Positions 1-5,034 of a stretch of 5,034 bases of DNA are shown piece by piece. Below the pieces are notes generated by a model that was not told the DNA's origin, searched no databases, and was given only the letters and a program-made list of their open reading frames with translations. Where the stretch lies: positions 1 through 5,034 of the forward strand of contig JABJFP010000059.1 in NCBI GenBank assembly GCA_018662715.1, given 5' to 3'. A program made the position numbers and the translations under genes. Source of the stretch: Methanobacteriota archaeon (GTDB lineage Archaea > Thermoplasmatota > Poseidoniia > Poseidoniales > Poseidoniaceae). How positions within the stretch are numbered: position 1 is the first letter of the stretch; each line of letters begins with the position of its first letter.

Positions 1-167
1 CCTGCACCTCCAACTGTCCCCTCCCAACTGAAACCAGGATACGTCATAGCAAGACGAGCGCCCGTTTTACCGGGAACACTACCTGATGTATTCAACACGG
101 TTGCAAGAACGACCCTACGCTGCCCATTCAACTGGCTCAAGGCCCATTGGAGCACACGAGCCGTCAT
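1..167 (-). CDS. XdhC/CoxI-family molybdenum-hydroxylase accessory protein, N-terminal fragment (3' end outside window)
   Basis: Reading the minus strand from the ATG at 167 gives 55 complete codons before the window edge. The fragment carries the typical start of the XdhC_CoxI domain: a helix of the type VLQWALSQLNGQ, then LATVLNTSGSVPGKTGARLA (about residues 21-40), then GTVGGAG at residues 50-56. Family members bind molybdopterin cytosine dinucleotide or its sulfurated form and deliver it to xanthine-dehydrogenase or CO-dehydrogenase-type apoenzymes in the cytoplasm. The start is supported by a strong purine-rich ribosome site directly upstream. The gene begins 34 bases after the stop of the upstream MocA-like gene on the same strand, so the two are probably one transcript, and they belong to the same pathway. 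The C-terminal Rossmann-like domain of the family cannot be seen, so full-length XdhC and a shorter one-domain protein remain possible. Confidence in the family is good; the exact client enzyme is unknown. Confidence 0.82.
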   Translation of the reverse strand, partial: MTARVLQWALSQLNGQRRVVLATVLNTSGSVPGKTGARLAMTYPGFSWEGTVGGA

Positions 168-170
168 GTT

Positions 171-178
171 CCTCCCTC
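171..178 (-). promoter_or_regulatory. Ribosome binding site of the XdhC-family gene
   Basis: On the minus strand the bases GAGGGAGG lie just before the ATG at 167. The GAGGG part is 6 bases from the start codon and the final GG only 3. It is a close match to the anti-Shine-Dalgarno sequence and decides the start of this gene, since no other start codon in frame has such a site. Confidence 0.6.
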
Positions 179-201
179 TCGGCTTGCCCTCATATCCCTT
201 G

Positions 202-801
202 TCATTGTTGGAAATAGGCGTGCAGTTCTGTCGCCTCTTCGTGTAAGTTGCGAGGGGATTCAGGCGTATCGATGTTCAAGTGGAGCCACGGTCCATCAAC
301 AGGCACTTCTTGAAACGAAACAATGTCCCGTAGAGGCGTAGTGCTTGGAGCAGAAAGAATGCGCTCCAAGTCAGCTGTAGAGAGGACTACTGGGTGGCCT
401 TTCCTTCCTTGATGAATGGGGCATACCGGTGCATCATGTTCCATCAGAGCCTTCACGAGCGTTGCGTTCCAACCGGGCCGGTCTACAGGCGCCATGACCA
501 ACTTCCGAGGTAACCGACCAAGTTCAGAATGAAGCGACGAGATTCCGTTTTGGAGGCTACCTGTTCTTCCCGTTTCAGGATGAGCGTTAATGCTCACAAT
601 CGCATCTGGAACCGCTAATAGTACATCAACTGATAATTCAGCACGAGTAACGACGACGATGGGTTCACACCCTGCGTTCTTTAGATGTTCATATGCCCAC
701 CAGACCAATGGAGAGTCCTCAATGTCAACCAATGATTTCGGTTCACCTAGTCGAGAACTTGCACCTGCGGCAAGGATTACTCCGGGTACAGCGCGAGCCA
801 T
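202..801 (-). CDS. MobA/MocA-like nucleotidyltransferase, probable molybdenum cofactor cytidylyltransferase
   Basis: A 199-residue NTP_transf_3-type protein (GT-A fold). The nucleotide-binding loop VILAAGASSRLGEPK sits at residues 8-22, the second nucleotide loop ETGRTGSLQNG at 76-86, the metal-binding aspartate in MAPVDRPGW (D107), GRKGHPVVL at 132-140, and the second metal site in NIDTPES (D178). The AAGxSSRxG form resembles MocA (CTP:molybdopterin) rather than the AGGxSxRMGxDK form of MobA (GTP). With an XdhC-family gene 34 bases downstream, transfer of CMP to molybdopterin for xanthine-dehydrogenase/CO-dehydrogenase-type enzymes is the best reading. Length is usual for the family. The frame stays open upstream to a TTG at 849 (16 more codons, lysine-rich), but I chose the ATG at 801 because the family starts a few residues before the LAAG loop; no strong ribosome site marks either start. 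Other small-molecule nucleotidyltransferases of this superfamily are the main alternative. Confidence 0.82.
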   Translation of the reverse strand: MARAVPGVILAAGASSRLGEPKSLVDIEDSPLVWWAYEHLKNAGCEPIVVVTRAELSVDVLLAVPDAIVSINAHPETGRTGSLQNGISSLHSELGRLPRKLVMAPVDRPGWNATLVKALMEHDAPVCPIHQGRKGHPVVLSTADLERILSAPSTTPLRDIVSFQEVPVDGPWLHLNIDTPESPRNLHEEATELHAYFQQ

Positions 802-873
802 GAAGGTTCCAGCCGCTGCTAACAGATTGCTTTTCCTCTTTTTCTTCAAATAGAGTCAACCACAAAATCCGGT
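802..873. promoter_or_regulatory. Divergent intergenic region with a polypyrimidine tract and weak TATA-like patch
   Basis: These 72 bases separate the outward-facing MocA-like gene and the unknown plus-strand gene, so both promoters should be here or just inside the genes. The plus strand has an unbroken run of 18 pyrimidines at 830-847, followed by the A/T-rich TTCAAATAG (about 846-853). That patch is about 25 bases before the ATG at 874, the spacing expected of an archaeal TATA box serving a leaderless transcript, and about 50 bases before the ATG at 801 on the other strand. The match to a TATA consensus is poor, so the promoter assignment is an inference. Confidence 0.3.
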
Positions 874-1647
874 ATGAAAGTATGGAAGATGCCCCCCTCA
901 TGGTCTGTCCACCAACGGACTGCTCATGAACGTGGACTTGAATTTCTCAAGTCCATATGCGATTCATCGCCACACATGGAGGTGATTCCTCTTCCTAACG
1001 GATTACCATCGGTACGAATCAAAGGAAGATCAAGGCGGTGGTATTCTCTAAAAGCAGTGCCTGAAAAAACTATTTTTGAGAATTTGACAGGCGAAATGGA
1101 GTCAGCAGTTGTTTGGGCCTTTGATATTCGTGCAGCCCCTCGAAAAACAGATTTATTGGCTCTGAACGAATATTCTGTCCGACTTTGCATTTATCCCGAA
1201 CGGGGGAGTAAAGAACTTCCCATCGGAGATCAAATCGCAACGATTGCACTCGGGTTGAGGGACGACCGCAGAACCGCAGTACGCATTGGTTTGGTAGCAC
1301 AATTCGTCATCGCTCCAAGGGACGCTCTCCTCGACGTGTACAAATTCACTGAAGAAGGCGTGATATACAACGAGGAGATGGGCTATTATGAGGAATTAGA
1401 GTATGAGCCTAATCCTCCTCGAACACCTTATCAGCGGCTTCTCGACATGACTCACGATGCTGACCGCATCACACAAATGTTTGCGCAGGATGACCAAGCT
1501 CCCGCAAACGAACATGAACATATGATTTTCCAAGAGTGGTTTGATGGAAAAGAGGAGGTTGCGTACAACAAGCAAAATACGCCCTGGCACCATGATGAGA
1601 ATCAGATTTGGGACATCGAAGAGGCTTTTCTTCGAGGCTTAGATTAA
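874..1647 (+). CDS. Protein of unknown function, 257 residues, basic front half and acidic tail
   Basis: I do not recognise a family. The protein is soluble: there is no signal peptide or membrane segment. Residues 46-60 are basic (VRIKGRSRRWYSLK region). Residues 78-150 look like an alternating strand/helix globular core (AVVWAFDIRAAPRKTD, RLCIYPERG, IATIALGLRDDRRTAVRIGLV in separate elements). Residues 159-178 are strongly acidic and tyrosine-rich (TEEGVIYNEEMGYYEELEYE), followed by a proline turn (NPPRTPYQRLLDM) and an acidic, histidine- and tryptophan-containing tail ending WDIEEAFLRGLD. I chose the ATG at 874 because of the TATA-like patch about 25 bases upstream; the ATG at 889 (codon 6) is nearly as good, and neither has a clear ribosome site. 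Coding is supported by one long open frame that ends exactly where the opposing acyl-CoA dehydrogenase ends, filling the space between two solid genes. The gene is alone in its direction here, so context gives no functional hint. Confidence 0.72.
   Translation: MKVWKMPPSWSVHQRTAHERGLEFLKSICDSSPHMEVIPLPNGLPSVRIKGRSRRWYSLKAVPEKTIFENLTGEMESAVVWAFDIRAAPRKTDLLALNEYSVRLCIYPERGSKELPIGDQIATIALGLRDDRRTAVRIGLVAQFVIAPRDALLDVYKFTEEGVIYNEEMGYYEELEYEPNPPRTPYQRLLDMTHDADRITQMFAQDDQAPANEHEHMIFQEWFDGKEEVAYNKQNTPWHHDENQIWDIEEAFLRGLD
1616..1635. repeat. Inverted repeat (7-base arms, 6-base loop) at a tail-to-tail gene junction
   Basis: The arms TCGAAGA (1616-1622) and TCTTCGA (1629-1635) are perfect reverse complements around the loop GGCTTT. 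The hairpin lies in the last codons of the unknown plus-strand gene and 12 bases past the stop codon of the acyl-CoA dehydrogenase on the minus strand. It could slow or end transcription of the minus-strand gene, but no T-rich run follows it on that strand, so it does not meet the usual form of an intrinsic terminator in bacteria or archaea. It may simply reflect codon choice. Confidence 0.3.
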
Positions 1648-2796
1648 TCAAAAGTCCTTTGTGATTTCTCGTCCGATAATCATCCGTTGGACTTGAGAGG
1701 AACCTTCGTAGATTTGCATGACCTTTGCCCCACGCATCAATCGGGCAACAGGGTACTCCTCTGAGTAGCCGTAGCCACCGTACACTTGAACTGCGTCGGT
1801 AGTGACTTTCATGGCCATGTCGGCAGCAAAGCGTTTAGCGTGTGCAGCAGACTCGGTATTCCGAATTCCATTATCAAACTCCGAGGCAGATTTCCATGTG
1901 AGCATTCTTGATGCCTCAATGCTGGTTTTCATGTCCGCAAGCATGAATTGGATGGCTTGATGTTGGTGGAGAGGTTTACCGAATGTTTTACGCTCGTTCG
2001 AATAATTGAGCGCATGTTCGTATGCAGCCCTTCCGAGTCCCGTTGCATGTGCGGCGATGTTGGGCCTGCTCATGTCAAATGCTTTCATTGCGTTCATCCA
2101 TCCGCCGGATTCAGAGCCTCCAATCAAGTGACTTGCTGGGATCCGCACATTGTCAAAAGAAAGAGAACGAGTGTCTGAGCATCGCTGCCCCATGTTGGTT
2201 TCTTTCTTTCCAAGAGTAAATCCGGGAGTATCCTTTTCCACAATAAAGCCAGACATGCCGCGGTAGCCAGCGTCTGGGTCTGTCTTGGCAAGAACGAAGA
2301 AGAAATCTGCATATCCTGCCCCAGTGATCCACATCTTTGAACCGTTCAAGACGTATTCATCTCCATCACGAATAGCAGTAGTTTTGAGCGCTGCCACATC
2401 GGAACCTGCTCCAGGTTCCGTGATTGCGTAGGAAGCCAGTGCTCCTTCTTCAGTAACTTTACGAAGCCAGATGTTCTTCTGCTCCTCAGTTGCTCCAGTG
2501 ATGATAGGAGCACAAGCAAGGGCAGTAGCATATGCTGCAGTCGCAAAACCTGGGTCGCCCCAAGCCAATTCTTCGTTAACAAGTACTTCCTCTAGGGAAC
2601 CAAGACCCGCCCCGCCATAGGCTTCAGGGATGTGAAGGTTGAGCAGTCCCATCTCATGGGCTTGACGGATCGTATCAATCGGATAGACAGATTCTTCATC
2701 CCAATGTTCTGCCTTTGGACGAATTTCATCCACTGCGAACTCATGAGCGAGTTCTTTGAGCATGGTTTGCATCTCATCAAGTTGGAAGTCGACCAT
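1648..2796 (-). CDS. Acyl-CoA dehydrogenase, short/medium-chain type
   Basis: A 382-residue flavoprotein of the acyl-CoA dehydrogenase family, which oxidises acyl-CoA to trans-2-enoyl-CoA with FAD and passes electrons to electron-transfer flavoprotein. The order is normal: N-terminal helical domain (1-120), the first family signature YAITEPGAGSD at 123-133, the FAD/substrate strand KMWITGAG at 154-161, the middle beta domain to about 230, then the C-terminal helices with ERKTFGKPL (268-276) and QVYGGYGYSEEYP (337-349). The catalytic base is E364 in QIYEGSSQVQR, the position used by medium- and short-chain enzymes, not the isovaleryl-CoA dehydrogenase position. Two sites differ from the mammalian medium-chain pattern: G159 where Asn is usual, and G356 where RDAK is usual. 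Fatty-acid or branched-chain acyl-CoA substrates are both possible. I chose the ATG at 2796 by alignment (MVDFQLDE start); a GTG at 2838 would add 14 residues and lies 18 bases after the exchanger stop. Probable co-transcription with that exchanger. Confidence 0.93.
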   Translation of the reverse strand: MVDFQLDEMQTMLKELAHEFAVDEIRPKAEHWDEESVYPIDTIRQAHEMGLLNLHIPEAYGGAGLGSLEEVLVNEELAWGDPGFATAAYATALACAPIITGATEEQKNIWLRKVTEEGALASYAITEPGAGSDVAALKTTAIRDGDEYVLNGSKMWITGAGYADFFFVLAKTDPDAGYRGMSGFIVEKDTPGFTLGKKETNMGQRCSDTRSLSFDNVRIPASHLIGGSESGGWMNAMKAFDMSRPNIAAHATGLGRAAYEHALNYSNERKTFGKPLHQHQAIQFMLADMKTSIEASRMLTWKSASEFDNGIRNTESAAHAKRFAADMAMKVTTDAVQVYGGYGYSEEYPVARLMRGAKVMQIYEGSSQVQRMIIGREITKDF

Positions 2797-2856
2797 GATG
2801 TTCCCACGAGCCGCTCCCTTAAGGCGATTAGGATTCACTGCCCGAGATTACTCCTG

Positions 2857-3969
2857 TCAAAGGACAAGAATACCCTGCTGTTGTGCGACAAGTAGTCCCA
2901 AAAAGATAAGGTAAAAGGAGATGAGAACAATGCCTTCCCAGCGCTTGAATTCGTATTGGGAACGCATCATACCGAGTGCAACCATGGTTCCAAGAATGGT
3001 TGCGGGGATGATGAGGTGCATGGTCAACGGATATCCTTCGGAAGTCAATGAAAGCGGGAAAACCATGGCGGCAAGTCCAACTGAAAGCAGCGGGTCTGTG
3101 ATGTTAGAACCGATGAGAGCTCCGATGGCAACGCCCTCACTTCGCTTTGCAGCCATGAAGGCGATGGTTAGTTCAGGCAGAGATGTTCCTAATCCTGAAA
3201 CCGTGGTACCGACAACTGCATGTGGCACATTGAGTTCATAAGCCATATCACTAGCAATTTCAACCAGGTGATGAGCGGCAAAGAGAGCCAAGAGAAGGCC
3301 GAGCGTCACCATTACGATATATGATGCAGTAGTCCAGTTTGACACCCGTTCTACGACGCTCTCTTCTGTCATTTCCTCTCGCATAATTTCTTCACGATTC
3401 GATAATAACCAATAGATGTAAACGATGTAAAGGCTCACGAGAATGAATCCTTCAATACTGCTGAGTACACCCCCTGTATTCAGGAAAAAGGTGAGGAGAA
3501 GAATGGAACCGAGCATGATGACTCCATCTCTTTTGAGCCAAGATGGACGGATCTTCACACCTCGGAACGTTACAACGACGCCGAGAATAAACGTGATTTG
3601 AACGAGAATGGAGCCAAAGATTCCACCCAAAGCAAAGTCAGCAAATTGAGGGTCACCCGCTCGGAAACGCATGTCAGCCGCAGAAGTGGTTGTCACCAGT
3701 ATCTCTGGAAGCGATGTGCCTATCGAAACGATAGTCAGACCGATAACGACCTCTGGAAGGCCTGCCCGAAAAGCAAGGCCTTTGGCGCCTTCAATAAAAA
3801 AGTCAGCAGATTTGATCAACAATGCCATGGCCAATACAAGAAGAGTAATTGATACTGGAATGCTGTCCAAATGGACCTCATCAATACCGGTATGAATCCC
3901 TACAAGGCCGAGAAATAAGGCTCCATTGATGAGAAGGGTGTTACTGAGGACCAACTGTGGAATGCCCAT
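2857..3969 (-). CDS. CaCA-superfamily sodium/calcium exchanger-like membrane antiporter
   Basis: A 370-residue integral membrane protein with about ten core hydrophobic segments in two inverted repeats, plus one extra hydrophobic stretch at the N-terminus (residues 6-25) before the first core helix (about 37-55). Each repeat holds the CaCA ion-binding motif GTSLPE, at 84-89 and 261-266, with the glutamates E89 and E266 that bind Ca2+/Na+ in characterised exchangers. The second half of the motif is GSNITD at 287-292 in repeat two, but GSILVQ at 119-124 in repeat one. A short acidic loop (about 190-211, several Glu pairs) joins the halves. The family swaps Na+, or H+, for Ca2+ across the cell membrane; the substrate here is not certain. 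The ATG at 3969 has a strong ribosome site 9 bases upstream. In-frame ATGs at 3990 and 4053 are alternatives adding 7 or 28 polar residues, and the frame stays open to 4155, inside the aquaporin gene. The acyl-CoA dehydrogenase follows after 60 bases. Confidence 0.9.
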   Translation of the reverse strand: MGIPQLVLSNTLLINGALFLGLVGIHTGIDEVHLDSIPVSITLLVLAMALLIKSADFFIEGAKGLAFRAGLPEVVIGLTIVSIGTSLPEILVTTTSAADMRFRAGDPQFADFALGGIFGSILVQITFILGVVVTFRGVKIRPSWLKRDGVIMLGSILLLTFFLNTGGVLSSIEGFILVSLYIVYIYWLLSNREEIMREEMTEESVVERVSNWTTASYIVMVTLGLLLALFAAHHLVEIASDMAYELNVPHAVVGTTVSGLGTSLPELTIAFMAAKRSEGVAIGALIGSNITDPLLSVGLAAMVFPLSLTSEGYPLTMHLIIPATILGTMVALGMMRSQYEFKRWEGIVLISFYLIFLGLLVAQQQGILVL

Positions 3970-4087
3970 GACATTCTTCTCACCCCCCATGTGCCTTCCA
4001 AGCGAATACCCTTCTTGACCGTTCGCATGGTTGTACTCATTGTATTGATGCATAATGGTTTCAAGACGAGGGCAACTCGCCAAGAGC
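3970..4087. promoter_or_regulatory. Shared divergent promoter region of the exchanger and the aquaporin
   Basis: These 118 bases lie between two outward-facing membrane-transport genes and must carry both promoters if the starts at 3969 and 4088 are right. The most A/T-rich part (about 4036-4060) includes the palindrome ATGCAT at 4048-4053 running into GCATAATG. Read on the plus strand it is centred about 36 bases before the aquaporin ATG, which fits a TATA element with a leader of about 10 bases. Read on the minus strand it would leave a leader of roughly 55-60 bases before 3969. A 5-base inverted repeat, GCGAA (4002-4006) and TTCGC (4022-4026), is also present but may be chance. No clear TATA or -35/-10 consensus is seen. 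Confidence 0.35.
3979..3988 (-). promoter_or_regulatory. Ribosome binding site deciding the exchanger start
   Basis: On the minus strand GGGGGGTGAG lies before the ATG at 3969, with 9 bases between GGTGAG and the start codon. It matches the GGAGGTGA-type consensus at nearly every base. The ATG at 3990 has only GGAAGG three bases away, and the ATG at 4053 has nothing similar, so 3969 is the preferred start. Confidence 0.55.
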
Positions 4088-4714
4088 ATGAGCCGCCAAG
4101 CGTTCTTTGAATTTCTTGGCACTGCGTTGATGGTTGGGCTTGGCTGTGGCAGCATTTACTATGGAGCAAGCCATGGATGGATTTCATTTACTTTCGCAGT
4201 CGCTGTGACGGTCGCTATTCTCTTGTTTGGAAACCTAAGCGGAGCCCATATCAATCCCGCAGTGTCTATTGCTTTTTGGAGAGAAGGGGAACTCGAAAAT
4301 GGACAGCTTCTGCTCTACATCGCTGGACAGATGACCGGGGCACTTACTGCGGCAATGATACTTGACGGAGCGGGCCCAACAGTTGTCGCATCACACCTCT
4401 CACTCCTGGAAGCGTTTGCTATTGAGGTATCCATCACCATGGTACTGATGCTCAGTATCTTTGTGGTTGTAAGGACTGAGCCTTCCATCGTTCTTCTCGC
4501 CGTATGGGTTGGAGTTACCGTTGGACTTCTTGCATACCTCACAGGGCCAGCCACCGGTGCGAGTATGAATCCAGCACGGACCTTTGGCCCTAACGTTGTT
4601 TCTGGTTTGTGGGCGAGTCTGCTATTTTACGGAACTTCTACTGTGCTTGGAGCCTGGTTTGCCTGTGACATCAAGCGACTTACCTTCCCAGAGAACAAGG
4701 AACTTCAGGATTGA
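4088..4714 (+). CDS. Aquaporin / MIP-family channel
   Basis: A 208-residue membrane channel with six hydrophobic helices and both pore half-helices: SGAHINPAV (first NPA at 56-58) and TGASMNPARTFGP (second NPA at 161-163). It lets water or small neutral solutes cross the cell membrane passively. Counting from the NPA motifs as in E. coli AqpZ and GlpF, the selectivity-filter residues are F36, A149, A158 and R164. AqpZ has Phe/His/Thr/Arg and GlpF Trp/Gly/Phe/Arg, so this channel lacks the water-specific histidine and is closer to archaeal AqpM-like filters. Its substrate cannot be settled from sequence. The protein is short for the family, with small loops and a short tail. I chose the ATG at 4088 because MSRQAFFEFLGTALM matches the usual start of helix one; an ATG at 4055 would add 11 polar residues. 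It is divergent from the cation exchanger, and its last 10 bases overlap the end of the opposing dehydrogenase gene. Confidence 0.94.
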   Translation: MSRQAFFEFLGTALMVGLGCGSIYYGASHGWISFTFAVAVTVAILLFGNLSGAHINPAVSIAFWREGELENGQLLLYIAGQMTGALTAAMILDGAGPTVVASHLSLLEAFAIEVSITMVLMLSIFVVVRTEPSIVLLAVWVGVTVGLLAYLTGPATGASMNPARTFGPNVVSGLWASLLFYGTSTVLGAWFACDIKRLTFPENKELQD

Positions 4715-5034
4715 AACGATGCCCGAAGCATGGTGATGACGTACTCAAGAGAGGGTACGGTATGGTTTTCCAACGGAGGTGAAAACGGGACAGGAGTATC
4801 CAAGGCTCCAATAACGCAAGGAGCAGACTCAAGGTCGTAAAAGCACTCTTCCATAATCCGGGATTGTACGGTATGACCGAGTCCGCCTGACCACTGACCC
4901 TCTTGGAGGATCACCAGTCGGTTCGTTCGCTGGACTGATTGTATGCACGTTGCTGCATCAAAAGGAATGAGCGTTCTCAAATCTACAATCTCAACTTCAA
5001 TGTCTTCCTTTGCAAGGGCTTCTGCAGCCTGCAA
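4705..5034 (-). CDS. 2-oxoacid dehydrogenase E1 component, beta subunit, C-terminal fragment (5' end outside window)
   Basis: The visible 109 codons are the C-terminal transketolase-like domain of the beta subunit of the heterotetrameric E1 of pyruvate, branched-chain 2-oxoacid or acetoin dehydrogenase. Recognisable blocks are AAEALAKEDIEVEIVDLRT (about residues 3-21), the loop LIPFD, RLVILQEGQWSGGLG (39-53), and DTPVPFSPPLE (79-89) near the end. The first visible codon, TTG at 5034, is an internal leucine rather than a start: the domain match begins at the edge, and about two thirds of the usual 320-350 residues are missing. With the alpha subunit it performs the thiamine-diphosphate-dependent decarboxylation that feeds E2. 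The fragment does not separate pyruvate from branched-chain or acetoin substrates. The gene ends tail to tail with the aquaporin, overlapping by 10 bases; the alpha-subunit gene would be expected beyond the right edge. Confidence 0.9.
   Translation of the reverse strand: MQAAEALAKEDIEVEIVDLRTLIPFDAATCIQSVQRTNRLVILQEGQWSGGLGHTVQSRIMEECFYDLESAPCVIGALDTPVPFSPPLENHTVPSLEYVITMLRASFQS

Noticed and set aside
802..849. Extension of the MocA-like gene to a TTG start at 849 (lysine/arginine-rich 16 codons).
   Set aside because: The family starts just before the LAAG loop, TTG is a weak start, no ribosome site precedes it, and the codons fall in the polypyrimidine spacer.
924..1300. Minus-strand open frames of 76-88 codons opposite the unknown gene, which could suggest that gene lies on the other strand.
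   Set aside because: They are short, overlap one another, and have no ribosome site, while the plus-strand frame is continuous for 257 codons and ends at the neighbouring stop.
3598..3852. Open frame of 84 codons on the plus strand.
   Set aside because: It lies wholly opposite the exchanger coding region, whose motifs GTSLPE and GSILVQ fall there; the plus-strand product resembles nothing.
4067..4079. CGAG/CTCG stem in the aquaporin leader as a riboswitch or translation-control hairpin.
   Set aside because: Four base pairs with a five-base loop is expected by chance and matches no known leader structure.
4054..4155. Longer exchanger reading frame reaching 4155 on the minus strand.
   Set aside because: It would run through the start and first helix of the aquaporin, encodes no family-like residues, and a much better ribosome site serves 3969.
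4315..4554. Open frame of 79 codons on the minus strand.
   Set aside because: It is the complement of aquaporin helices three to five and has no independent support.
4720..4733. Small hairpin ATGC...GCAT just past the aquaporin stop as a terminator.
   Set aside because: The stem is only four base pairs, there is no T-run, and it lies inside the opposing dehydrogenase coding region.

Overview
The window is a compact stretch of a prokaryotic chromosome with seven protein-coding genes, two of them cut by the window edges, and almost no spare DNA. The longest gap is 118 bases. I see no RNA gene, CRISPR array, insertion sequence or long repeat. The gene mix is a molybdenum-hydroxylase maturation pair, an acyl-CoA dehydrogenase, a CaCA-type cation exchanger, a small aquaporin and the beta subunit of a 2-oxoacid dehydrogenase. 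Together with the lack of clear bacterial -35/-10 boxes and one strong G-rich Shine-Dalgarno site, this would suit an aerobic heterotroph such as a marine planktonic euryarchaeon (Poseidoniales/Group II type). That assignment is an inference: no marker gene lies in the window, and an aerobic bacterium is not excluded.

Layout, left to right. On the minus strand (1-801) is a two-gene unit, transcribed right to left: a MobA/MocA-like nucleotidyltransferase, then the N-terminus of an XdhC/CoxI-family protein. These proteins normally prepare and insert the molybdenum cofactor into xanthine-dehydrogenase/CO-dehydrogenase-type enzymes, so such an enzyme may lie beyond the left edge or elsewhere in the genome. 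A 72-base divergent spacer separates them from a plus-strand gene (874-1647) that I do not recognise. It has a basic N-terminal half and a strongly acidic, tyrosine-rich C-terminal half. Its stop codon touches the stop of the minus-strand acyl-CoA dehydrogenase with no base between.

The right half holds a minus-strand pair, cation exchanger then acyl-CoA dehydrogenase, separated by only 60 bases. The exchanger is divergent from a plus-strand aquaporin across a 118-base spacer that probably holds both promoters. The aquaporin runs tail to tail into, and overlaps by 10 bases, the C-terminal end of a 2-oxoacid dehydrogenase E1 beta gene that enters from the right edge.

Functionally, acyl-CoA dehydrogenase and the E1 beta subunit point to oxidation of fatty acids or branched-chain amino acids to acyl-CoA. 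The exchanger and aquaporin point to ion and small-solute traffic at the membrane. I found no convincing new multi-gene system. The most unusual points are the unrecognised 257-residue protein, the asymmetric ion-binding motifs of the exchanger, and the histidine-free Phe/Ala/Ala/Arg selectivity filter of the aquaporin.
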